From Ascaphus truei (lineage: Eukaryota > Chordata > Amphibia > Anura > Ascaphidae), in the NCBI GenBank assembly GCA_036426205.1, contig CM071587.1, positions 1,043,986-1,107,985 on the forward strand: a stretch of DNA of 64,000 nt. Direction: 5' to 3'. Numbering within the stretch: the first letter of the stretch is position 1; every line of letters begins with the position of its first letter. The position numbers and the translations under genes are program-made. Below, in pieces: positions 22,294 to 30,906 of the stretch. Under the pieces are notes generated by a model, which worked only from the letters and a program-made list of their open reading frames with translations, was not told the origin of the DNA and did no database searches.

Positions 22294-23330
22294 CAGGTAG
22301 TCCTCGTTATCCAACGTTTCACTTTTCAATGAATGGCATATCCAACGCAATCCTGTGGGCCTTTTTTTGACACCAGAAGGCAGCTTGGAGCCCCTCAGCG
22401 ATGGGGCTCATGACCGCTGGGGCTAGGCACCCTCCTCTTCCCACCTAACCTCCCCCAACTGCGGGGTCCCCTCACCTGCAGCGCTAGGATGCGCAATGCC
22501 TCCCTGTCCCGGCCGGATTCTGCTTCCCCTCCCTTCTGCCTGCGCGCCCCCCCGCCCCCCCCTTTTCTTCCCACCATGCCACGGGGGGGGGGGGGGGGGG
22601 GGGGGGGGGGGCGTAGTGGATTTAAACTGGGCAGGGAGCGGGAAGGCAGTCTGGCACAAGAAGGAAATCCCGCCCACCCGGCCCTCTGTGTGATAAACCT
22701 GACAGTGTTTAATTATATTGTGTATGCTGTATTTTTCCCGCTTTCAGAATGTGGATAAAAGAAAGACTTTGATGTTGACATACCTGAGGTGGACATTTTA
22801 AGGCAGGCGTTGCCTTCGTCACGGCGGCTGTTGGGGGGGGGTGAGTGCGTGGTATCCTTGCCAGCGGGGGCTCTATGGTGCAGATAACCCCTAAAGCCTT
22901 CGGGTGGGGAGCGAGTGGGCAGGGCTCATTTGTGCGTGATTCCCTGAGCCCAGTATCGCTTAACAGCCGGGCCAACGGGCCCCAGCTTGGTGGGTGTACC
23001 GCCATGGTTGGGTTGCCAATGGCCTTTACCCGGGAGGAGAGCACACTGGCAGAGGTAGCACTCACCAAGGTTTATTATTATTTGTGTAAATAAAGCCGTG
23101 GCCCTTGAACCTCCAGACCTTTGTTGTGTTTATTTATGTGTGTTAGGGGGGGGGGGGGCGGGATCACAGGGGGAGCTTCCTCGCAGGCTCCGAGGTCATG
23201 CGTTATCCGACGCCTGAATGCGTTATCCAACGCTCACCGCCACTGATTAACATGGGACTCACTTTACAACAGTTTCATTATCTAACGCTCATTCCAGAAC
23301 GGATTCTGTTGGATACCCGAGGACTGCCTG
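22294..23330. mobile_element. TA-flanked 1.0 kb MITE, inserted in the ASPM-like segment
   Basis: Begins CAGGTAGTCCTCGTTATCC and ends in the inverted GGATACCCGAGGACTGCCTG, with TA on both sides. Removing it restores the reading frame of the ASPM-like sequence across the junction. It contains a ~30-base G-run at 22,581-22,611 and several GCGTTATCC(A/G)ACGC blocks. No transposase. Confidence 0.85.
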
Positions 23331-23332
23331 TA

Positions 23333-23580
23333 CTTCCTAACATTGGACTGTAATAGAATCACACATTCCTTCAAGTATTCATACTTCTTTCTTTGCTGTC
23401 GCATTCTCCAAACTGAGTGAAGAACGCAGGCTGCTTTATTCGGGCGATATAGCTGACGAGCCTTCATCCCTCTGTAGGCAGCCTGTACGGTGACAGACGC
23501 AGAGCGTTGGCGCAGATACCTTTCTCTCTCCATCCTTCCTAGGATAAGAGTTCTGTAATATTTATGCAGTGTTAGAATGA
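23333..23580 (-). pseudogene. ASPM: ASPM-type IQ-repeat fragment captured in LTR element
   Basis: The minus strand encodes about 80 residues of tandem calmodulin-binding IQ motifs: YLRQRSASVTVQAAYRGMKA, RQLYRPNKAACVLHS, WRMRQQRKKYEYLKECVILL. The spacing, QAAYRGMKARQL block and RM-RQ-KY pattern match the IQ repeat region of ASPM, a spindle-pole protein, better than myosin IQ motifs. The frame continues past the TA MITE (22,228-22,291: QQQRRHRDVKKVAGVIQSGY) and past the next MITE (about 21,845-21,905). There is no intron between repeats, but ASPM exon 18 encodes most IQ repeats, so this does not prove a retrocopy. Directly upstream on minus is the myosin fragment. Confidence 0.7.
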
Positions 23581-23584
23581 TTTT

Positions 23585-25130
23585 CTAATTTCTTTCAGCA
23601 TCCGCTCTGATCTCAGAAAGTTCTAACTGGAAACATAAGGATTTGCTTCTTTCCTGCTCCAAGGCAGCCTCTGCTTCCTCAAGTGCTAATTGCATCCTGG
23701 ACTTTTCTTGTTCCACTTGTGCCTTTACTTTTTCTACCTCGTGAAGCTTCTCATCTCTTTCACCGACCTGGTTAGTCAACTCTGTAACCTTCTCTTGTAG
23801 GTTTTTGTTCTCTCCTCTTAGGCCGAGGCCCCGCTGCCTCAGTCAGCGCACCCGCACTGCATGCATGCACGCCGAGAGGCAATTGACCGCTACCTGCGGT
23901 CTGTAAGGAGCGGGGGGGGGGGGCGTGGCTTGAGCGGAGGGTCCGTTCGTCCGTCCCCCCCACCGGTCCGTCCACCCCCTCTGTCCGTCCCCCCTCCCCT
24001 CGTTGGTCCATCCATCCCCCCCTCGGTCCGACCCCCCACCACACACACAACACACATACATACACACATACACACACACACTTCCCCCCACCCCCCTAGC
24101 TTTTGGAGGTGAGGGAAGCTCACTCCAGCCCCTGGCGCTGATAGGCTCACCAGCGCACCACGTGACGTGTCACCACTCAGGATCGCAATCCTCTTGCATC
24201 CCCTGGCGGCTGACGCGTCACAGCGCGTAGTGAGCCTCATCGGAAGTAGGCAGCGGGGACAGACAGGCAGGAGGTAAGGGGCTGGTGGCCCGTGTGCACG
24301 CGGTTGCGCGTGCGGTCGTTTGCAGTGGGTCCTCAGTCTTAGGCCGCATCCATGGATAGTGCTTGCGGGCGGAGGCGCGCTGAGGCACGCTTCCGCTCGG
24401 CACTGAGCCCCTACAGCCGCAATGAGAGCGGCTTTAGAAGGGGCTCGCCTACGCTTCCGCAAGCGCGCGGAAGCGTAGGTCTTAGGAAAATTTTTAATTT
24501 TCCCGCTTACCGGAGCGCAGGGCCGGTCACGTGAGCGGTTCACCAAATGAGTGCGAACCAGCTCCGTGACGTCACTGGCCTGCCCGCCGACAGTGCCTTC
24601 GGGAAGCGCGCGGGGCCTCTGTAAACCCCGCGCCCCCCCACCGGCAGTCTCGCGCCCCCCCTGGGGGTTGCGCCCCACAGTTTGCGCACTGCTGGTCTAA
24701 GGCAAGGGAAAGCACCCGCTTTCCCTCAGCGCGCCTCCGCCCACCAGCAATAACCATGGCCGAGGCCTTACAGTCTCTAGAGCTTGTCTGACCTCTTAAA
24801 GGGCATGATCATATAAACGCAGCGCTGCGCTGAGACGGTGAATCTCCTTCTGAGCGACTTCCAACTCAGCCTCTGCCTCCTCATACCTGGTGGCAGCAGC
24901 TGCATTTGACCGCTCAAGGTTAGTCATCATGCCCTGGAACTCGCTCTGCAAGTGACGCTTGTCTTCTCCAAAGATACACACTTGGTGATCGCTGCGGACA
25001 GACCCCTCTGTAGCTGAGTCTTAGCGTCTTGCTCTTTAACAAACTGTTCACGGAGATCATAGTCATGCCTGGCACCTCGCAATGCATCTTTAACCTGGCT
25101 CAAGGAATCGTCAACCTTTTGCTCACCTTT
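23585..25130 (-). pseudogene. Myosin heavy chain tail fragment captured in LTR element
   Basis: Minus strand, order 25,130 to 24,771, then 23,817 to 23,585. The sequence reads DALRGARHDYDLREQFVKEQ, DAKTQLQRG, a gap, CVSLEKT, NLERSNAAAATRYEEAEAEL, a frame break, [38 protein letters not shown] and [12 protein letters not shown]. These blocks occur in this order in the coiled-coil rod of conventional (MYH-type) myosin II, residues ~1350-1550. Stops, a frameshift near 24,950 and an internal deletion make it non-functional. The PIF/Harbinger MITE at 23,821-24,767 splits it. The final AERN is followed by a stop and then in frame by the ASPM-type segment. Confidence 0.8.
23821..24767. mobile_element. 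PIF/Harbinger-like MITE, TTA duplication
   Basis: Begins GGCCGAGGCCCCGCTGCC and ends in CCATGGCCGAGGCC, with TTA on both sides (23,818-23,820 and 24,768-24,770). A 3 bp TTA/TAA duplication is the PIF/Harbinger signature. Removal restores the myosin-like frame across the site. It is composite: internal blocks at about 24,590-24,705 resemble the CAGGGGTGC hAT family. Related TTA-flanked elements lie at 27,617 and 40,392. Confidence 0.8.
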
Positions 25131-25189
25131 TACCTTTGCCGTCTCCTTTTGAATCCACGCCTTCATCACTGGATATTCCGCCATTCCCA

Positions 25190-25424
25190 GGCGGAATCCG
25201 CCAGTCCCTATGGGACGCGTCGCCACGACAACGTGACGTCACATGACCCCGCGGCGTCATTTGATGCCCATTGTCATGGCGACGCGGCGTCAAAAGATGC
25301 CGCGTGGTCATGTGACCCTGCGGCATCATTTGACCCAGGCAAAAGAGGTAAGGGGGGCGTGAGCATGGGGGTGGTGGGGAGCAGGCAGGGGGAGTACAGC
25401 TCAAATAGTTTGCGCACCCCTTGC
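25190..25424. mobile_element. CAGGGGTGC-family hAT MITE, truncated
   Basis: Shares TCACATGACCCCGCGGCGTC and the end GTTTGCGCACCCCTTG with the copies at 21,915 and 25,840. Its other terminus is not clear, so the left boundary is approximate. Confidence 0.6.
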
Positions 25425-25839
25425 CTAGACGTTCCTTTAGTACAGAGATACACATTACTGTCTCACGTAGGGAATACTATCTGTTTCACTTGCATTGCCT
25501 CGAGCTGTGCGACTGTGTCAGAAGTACATGGGACACTGTTACATTTTTTACTCTCTGCACTCAGAGACTGTTGCAGTGAAGCAACACAGTTGCCCTGTGA
25601 CAACAAGGGGAGTCTAGCGCAGCTTTCTGTACATTTTTGTATTTTTATTCATATTATTTTGGGCACTTGTAAAATTAACCCCACACCTTGCTTATTTCCA
25701 TATTACTTTTGGATTGATATAATCCATCATTAAAGTGTGAAGTATTACAAGCACAGCTTTATCTCCGTAATGACCTTTATCTGATATACAATATCTCCAG
25801 TCATCACTGTGAACTGGCTGTTAATAAGATGATCTAGAG

Positions 25840-26207
25840 CAGGGGTGCGCAAACGGGGGGGGGGAGAGCATTTTCTCCTCTGGGGGGGGGGGGGCGTGGC
25901 GGGTTGCAGAGACCCACGCGCTATTCCCCAAGGCTTATAAATTAATGCCGGGGGGGGGGGGGTCACGTGAGGCCTCTGCAACTCTCAACTTACAGTGACT
26001 CAGAAGGCTGTGTGACGCTTCGCCATGGCAACACAGCGGGGTCATGTGACGTGACATTACATGCTTCAAATTATGCCGCGGGTCATGTGACGTGACATGA
26101 GCCCACAGCGTCATTTGACGCGGCTCCAAGGTAGGGGGAGGGGGGAGGCGCGACCACCGGGGCAGTCAAAACAGGGGGGCGCAGCAGCAAAAGTTTGCGC
26201 TCCCCTG
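25840..26207. mobile_element. CAGGGGTGC-family hAT MITE, complete
   Basis: Begins CAGGGGTGCGCAAACG and ends in the inverted GTTTGCGCTCCCCTG, with a perfect 8 bp duplication ATCTAGAG (25,832-25,839 and 26,208-26,215). G-runs near 25,855-25,965 may be collapsed or expanded. Confidence 0.9.
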
Positions 26208-26364
26208 ATCTAGAGGTCTAAGGTATATATTCTTACAGCAGATCAAATTGGATTTATCAGGGGATTTAACACCATATTGTCTTCACACTGAGCTGTGCCG
26301 CTTTAAGCGCCGCTTAGGTTTTATCATTGTTATCTACAATCTATGAATAAATCTTTATTATTTT

Positions 26365-26619
26365 TCATCTCAAAGGGACTCTCTCTCCTCCAGTCCCTGT
26401 TAGCTGCAGAACATCTCGCTGCAGAACATCTCGGCTCCCTTCGGAATTGCGAGTTCCTGACGTCGCAAGCTCATCATTAACCGTTTCTGTAACTTCCGCT
26501 GTCAGATGCAAACTTTGTTTCTTGTTACTCTTTTTGTGTCTTTGTTTTGGTGGGCTCTGAGGCATGAGCAGTGCTGAGCTCACCTTCCATGCTAAGCCCA
26601 CTAGCACTCCTTTTGACAC
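26365..26619 (-). pseudogene. Unrecognised coding-like segment near 5-prime part of LTR element
   Basis: An 84-residue minus-strand frame starting MSKGVLVGLAWKVSSALLMP, with a basic patch (KQRHKKSNKKQ). It could be the start of an element-specific or captured protein. No family recognised. 26,620-27,345 contains a ~110 bp direct duplication (AGAATCAGTACC units at about 27,060 and 27,183) and no recognisable gene. Confidence 0.35.
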
Positions 26620-27345
26620 ATATACATATATATTATGTGGTAATGGTTGGGGTTTCTCAGAGCTTGTTGGGTATCTGTGTGTTTATTAACTGTGTGCAGC
26701 TGGTCTCAGCTGCTTTTGGGAGGGTAGTGGGCCCCTCCCCCTCAAGGTTTAAGCTTGCCCCTCCCCACTTTCCAAGTTGGCAGGTCAGTATCATTTTGCC
26801 AGGTTACGACAGATCCAATGTAGATCATTCTTACTGTAATTATACAGGTTTACAAGAATTTGAACCCAGGGAGTGTTAGAACTTGCGAACAGGGTCTGCC
26901 TTGATGTGGCTCGCAGGCTTACAATGCTTTGGCCAAAGGTTTCAACTCAATGACCCTTTTTCAAGAGAATATATAGGTATTGCACTGTGTATTTTTGTCA
27001 CATTGGATATACTCCAATCACATCTGGTAGTCCTATGCGGTGTGGCAGACTTTACTTCCAGAATCAGTACCTCACGTAGGTCATCATCTGTATTCGTTTC
27101 ACAGCTTCAGCGTAGCCGTTTTGAAAACCCGCTGGGGTTTTTTTCCCCTCCCCACACACCTAGTGGTGCAGACTTCACTCCCAGAATCAGTACCGCTCGT
27201 GGGTCACCGTCTGTTGTGCAGCCTGGTTTTGTTGCTTCATCCAGCGCAGTGATCTTCGTATTTCTGTGTGGATTTGTGCCCTCTGTATACGTTTCTCCTG
27301 CTGTCATCTGGAGACGCTGCATCCCACCTCTCACATGGTACAGTA

Positions 27346-28325
27346 TGTGACGGAGCAGTGTGTAGGTGAGGTCAGTTAAGTGTCCACACGCATTTTAGGG
27401 TGAACCAAAACTTTGAGTGGTTTATTTCTCCCCAAAAAACATTGGGTACACTGTCCCTTTGAGGCAAAACACAAAGCATAAAAAGAAAGTCTACTCCACT
27501 TTGGAGACTAAATAAACAGTATAGGCCATAACTATCTGACTGGCTGGATAGGCCAGTTCCCAGTCCAAAACACATAACATACTATCAGGGAGCAATGTAT
27601 ATGAAAGTCGTATTTAAGGCTGCGGCCCCAGTGCCTGCGCGGCACTCGTGCCTGCGATGCAGGTGGCGCGTGCAGCCGAATTCCCCGGTCTGCAGAGAGC
27701 TATGGGGGGGGGGGGCGTGACGGGGGATTGATGGTGGCGCGGCCGTGATGTCGCAACTCCTGCTCTCAATTTTTTTGAGAGCAGGAGTTTCTCTTGGCGC
27801 AGCGCAGCAGCCCCCCCCCCCCCCTCGCAACCGGCCCATTGTGGGGCGGATCTTGTCCCAGCAGTGTCCGCCACAGCGGGTGCTTAAGTAGCCAGCAGGG
27901 ACCTGGCCTTAGTATGCTGGTCCGGCATCTCCGGTTTCTCCAGGCAAACTTCAGATGCAGGCGTTGCAGTCCTGCTGCTCCCAGGAAGTCTCTTGCCCTA
28001 TTTCTGTGCAGGCTTCTCTGCAGTGCGGGCTTTGGGTTTCCCACAGTTCCCAGGCAAAGATGCAAGATGCCTGGATCCCTGCGGGCTGGAGCTTAGTTGT
28101 TGCTGGTTGTGAATCCCAGCTGGGTCACAAGCAATCCTCTGTGGCCCTCCTCTCTTGCGGAACAGAAACTCTAACAGAGACTCCAACAGGAACTCTGACA
28201 GGTGCTCACTTCCTGCCTTTTAACCCTGTTTAATCAGTTCATTCCACACACCACATGCAGGAAACCTGACACCAGTGTGTAGTTTCCTGCCTTGTAAAGG
28301 GAGTTAACTCCTTCACTCCCTTATA
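27346..28325 (-). repeat. LTR (5-prime LTR), interrupted by a MITE
   Basis: Same sequence as the left LTR with point changes, plus a 292 bp insertion at 27,617-27,908. On minus it starts TATAAGGGAGTG and ends CTCCGTCACA. The first bases are mutated from TGTAAG. Confidence 0.85.
27617..27908. mobile_element. PIF/Harbinger-like MITE inside the right LTR
   Basis: Begins AGGCTGCGGCCCCAGTGCC, ends CAGGGACCTGGCC and is flanked by TTA (27,614-27,616 and 27,909-27,911). The left LTR lacks it, giving a direct empty-site comparison. It contains an internal hairpin of GAGCAGGAGTT and its complement around 27,765. Confidence 0.85.
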
Positions 28326-28330
28326 AGGAC

Positions 28331-28780
28331 ACATAGGCGAGCGGTGCAGGGGTTATAGAGTCTGATTCTGTAAAGGGGAGACATGGAAGGGGAGAGAGAC
28401 ACGAGGGAGAGACACACAGGGGACAAACACGGAGGGGGGGACAAACACAGAGGGGAGGGGGGAGACATGGATGGGGGGGGGGGGAGACAGAGGGGTTTGT
28501 GTGTGTGTGTGTGGGGGGGGGGGGGGGGTTCTTGTAGGGCGGAGATTATTGTATGCGCAAAGAAAATACAGAAGCTCTATCGGGCCGACCCTAGTGTGCG
28601 ACCGCGCGGCTGAATTTGAGCCGACAAATAATTTAGTTTTTTTGCACGACGGCCGTGTCACGTTAGCGGTTCAGCCGATGAGGGTGAACCAGGCTGGTGA
28701 CATCACGGCCATGCCTCCCCATCAGAGTGCAGGTATTGCTCGAGGGACAGGCGCGTGCGCCAGCACAGTAAACGAAGCCT
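28331..28780. other. G-rich simple tract and MITE-like sequence
   Basis: 28,380-28,530 is G/A-rich with GGGGGG runs. 28,620-28,775 resembles the inner part of the 23,821 MITE (GCGGTTCA-CC-ATGAG-GTGAACCA, GTGACATCACGGCC). No gene. Confidence 0.5.
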
Positions 28781-29083
28781 AAGGCTGCGTCCCCGCTAGC
28801 GCTGAGCGGGCGGCGCTTGCCGAGTTTACTTTGTGCAATGTGAATTCTCACGTCCCTGCTTACGCGGTGTGCGCGCGCTCATGCCCAGGTACGTACGCTC
28901 TCCCAAGCTTGGCACTTGGGAAGTAAAATAAAAGAGTGTTTGAAGAGCGCTCAATAAGCACCCTATGCACCCCCCCCCCCCCGGGCGCAAAATTCGCAGG
29001 ACACCCACGCTCATGCTTGGAGAGTTGGTGACGTCACCACTCAAGCATGAGCGTGGTCGGCACCAGCGCGGACGCAGCCTAAC
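28781..29083. mobile_element. MITE with AGGCTGCGTCC inverted ends
   Basis: Begins AAGGCTGCGTCCCCGCT and ends in the inverted GCGCGGACGCAGCCT. The inner part holds an inverted pair of ACTCAAGCATGAGCGTG and CACGCTCATGCTTGG. The ends are like the PIF/Harbinger-type family nearby, but the target duplication is unclear. Confidence 0.7.
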
Positions 29084-29145
29084 TCTGCACCTTTATAGGA
29101 TACAACGATGGCGATGACTTCAAGACGGTATCACTACTATTTAAT

Positions 29146-29530
29146 CCACAACCATGTGAGATTTGGAAAGTTCTGTACATGTGAAGAAGAGACCTGTGAG
29201 ATTTGGAAAGCTCTGTACATGTGAAGAAGAGACATGTGAGATTTGGAAAGCTCTGTACATGTGAAGAAGAGACCAGTAAGGTTTGGAAATCTATCTACAT
29301 GTGAAGAAGAGACCTGTGAGGTTTGGGAAGAAGTTCTGTACATGTGAAGAAGAGACCTGTGAGGTTTGGGAAAGTTCTGTACATGTGAAGAAGAGACTTG
29401 TGAGGGTTGGAAAGCTCTGTACATGTGAAGAAGAGACCTGTGAGGTTTGAGAAAGCTCTGCACATGTGAAGAAGAGACCTGTGAAATTTGGAAAGTTCTG
29501 TACATGTGAAGAAGAGACCTGTGAGGTTTC
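29146..29530. repeat. ~42 bp minisatellite, array 1
   Basis: About ten copies of a unit built from TGTACATGTGAAGAAGAGAC and CTGTGAGATTTGGAAAGCTC. The same unit forms array 2 at 30,030. Confidence 0.95.
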
Positions 29531-30029
29531 ACGCCCTGTCGGCTCTTTACCAAAGAGTAAAAGCCTTCATGCTGTAGCCAGTATGTAAATAATGCTCTTG
29601 CACGTGAAACCCGCACCCGGGAACAGAGCGAAATGAAATGAAAAGAGAAAGATGTCTCGTCTACACCACGTCAGGGCATCGGTCCAGGGGCGATAATAAC
29701 ACAACGTCCGAGATAATTAACACATTAATGTTACTTTTATGTCTGAAGCGCTTATTCCCATTACGTGTTATTTATTTTATGTCACGTGTATTACTGCTGT
29801 GAAGCGCTATGTACATTAATGGCGCTATATAAATAAAGACATACATACAAACAGCTCAATGAAACGAAAGAAAACCTGATTACCAGGGACATATCATTTG
29901 GGTCATACCCGGATTTTTAAAAACCCTGCTGTCAGCAATATTTATACTGCACATATATAACATCCACTGTCTATCCCAAGTATATCAGCGTGACACACTG
30001 ACTCTAACCCCCACTCTAACTAGTGGTAG
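29531..30029. other. Spacer between the two arrays, with a SINE/LINE 3-prime end
   Basis: 29,726-29,850 repeats the TGAAGCGCTATGTACATTAA, TGGCGCTATATAAATAAAGA, ACATACAA tail seen at 19,556. The rest is unassigned. Confidence 0.6.
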
Positions 30030-30458
30030 GTGAGACTTGGGAATGCTCTGTACATGTGAAGAAGAGACTTGTGAGGTTTGGGAAAGTTCTGTACATGTGA
30101 AGAAGAGACCTGTGAGGTTTGGAAAGCTTTGTACATGTGAAGAAGAGACCTGTGAGGTTTGGGAAAGTTCTGTACATGTGAAGAAGAGACCTGTGAGGTT
30201 TGGGAAAGTTCTGTACATGTGAAGAAGAGACCTGTGAGATTTGGAAAGGTCTGTACATGTGAAGAAGAGACCTGTGAGGTTTGGAAAGCTCTGTACATGT
30301 GAAGAAGAGACCTGTGAGGTTTGGAAAGCTCTGTACATGTGAAGAAGAGACCTGTGAGGTTTGGGAAGCTCTGTACATGTGAAGAAGAGACCTATGAGGT
30401 TTGGGAAGTTCTGTACATGTGAAGAAGAGACTTGTGAGGTTTGGGAAAGTTCTGTACA
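30030..30458. repeat. ~42 bp minisatellite, array 2
   Basis: About ten to eleven copies of the unit seen in array 1 (TGTACATGTGAAGAAGAGAC, CTGTGAGGTTTGGGAAAGTT). It ends about 170 bp upstream of the transglutaminase TATA box. Frames on the minus strand are repeat artefacts. Confidence 0.95.
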
Positions 30459-30530
30459 TATTATTATAGGCTATAGTAACTCTTTACATCCAGTCCATTA
30501 ACCCCTGGCATGTACTGCAGTCTGTTGCTG

Positions 30531-30660
30531 GCCCCTCCCTGTTGTGAGCTGCCCCCCCTCCCCTGTAGTGAGTAAAGTTCTCCTTACAGCTGTCTGTCCC
30601 CCCCTCCTGGGGCGTGTGCAGGAGCCTGTGTATAAAGGGACTGGGCTATAGTTAGGAATT
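30531..30660 (+). promoter_or_regulatory. TGM2: Transglutaminase core promoter
   Basis: TATAAAGG at 30,631 lies 73 bp before the start codon. CCCCTCCC at 30,532, CCCCCCTCCCC at 30,552 and CCCCCCCTCC at 30,598 are Sp1-like sites in the preceding 100 bp. Transcription should begin near 30,660, giving a short leader of about 40 bases. TATA plus GC boxes is the known arrangement of TGM2 promoters. Confidence 0.65.
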
Positions 30661-30703
30661 TATCCTTCTGCTGAGAGGGAGATCAGAGCAGGAACCTGGG
30701 ACC

Positions 30704-30713
30704 ATGGCAGAGG
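30704..30713 (+). CDS. TGM2: TGM2 exon 1 (coding part)
   Basis: ATGGCAGAGG followed by the donor GTATGT. It encodes Met-Ala-Glu and the first base of codon 4. The start is chosen because a tiny first coding exon (MAE) is characteristic of TGM2, the context ACCATGG is a good Kozak match, and the TATA box is 73 bp upstream. Confidence 0.85.
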
Positions 30714-30856
30714 GTATGTGAAAATATGGTAGCCCTATCCTGCCACTGTATGCAACACACCGTTCTTGTAGAGCTTGTGGAATTGTAGTGATTATGTTGT
30801 AATGCGTGTAGCTGGCAGTGTTTGTGTGTAACTGGCACTGTGTGTGTGTAGCTGGC

Positions 30857-30906
<50 letters not shown>

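Larger units (their letters stand above)
20570..28325 (-). mobile_element. LTR retrotransposon carrying host myosin and ASPM fragments
   Basis: Two direct LTRs (20,570-21,284 and 27,346-28,325) bound the element, which is flanked by AGGAC on both sides (20,565-20,569 and 28,326-28,330). A G-rich polypurine tract lies just inside the left LTR when read on minus (about 21,285-21,298), so the element reads right to left. No gag, protease, reverse transcriptase or integrase was recognised, and no primer-binding site could be assigned. The interior instead carries, on minus, pieces of a myosin heavy chain tail and ASPM-type IQ repeats. The LTRs are roughly 88-90% identical by eye, so the insertion is old. 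At least five DNA transposons have since inserted. It appears to be non-autonomous. Confidence 0.8.

Noticed and set aside
22395..22693. Glycine/proline-rich frames in both directions
   Set aside because: They come from a ~30-base G-run and flanking GC-rich sequence inside a MITE.
23333..23580. Reading the IQ repeats as the neck of the same myosin
   Set aside because: In myosin the IQ neck precedes the rod, but here it follows it. The repeat pattern (QAAYRGMKARQL, RM-RQ-KY) matches ASPM.
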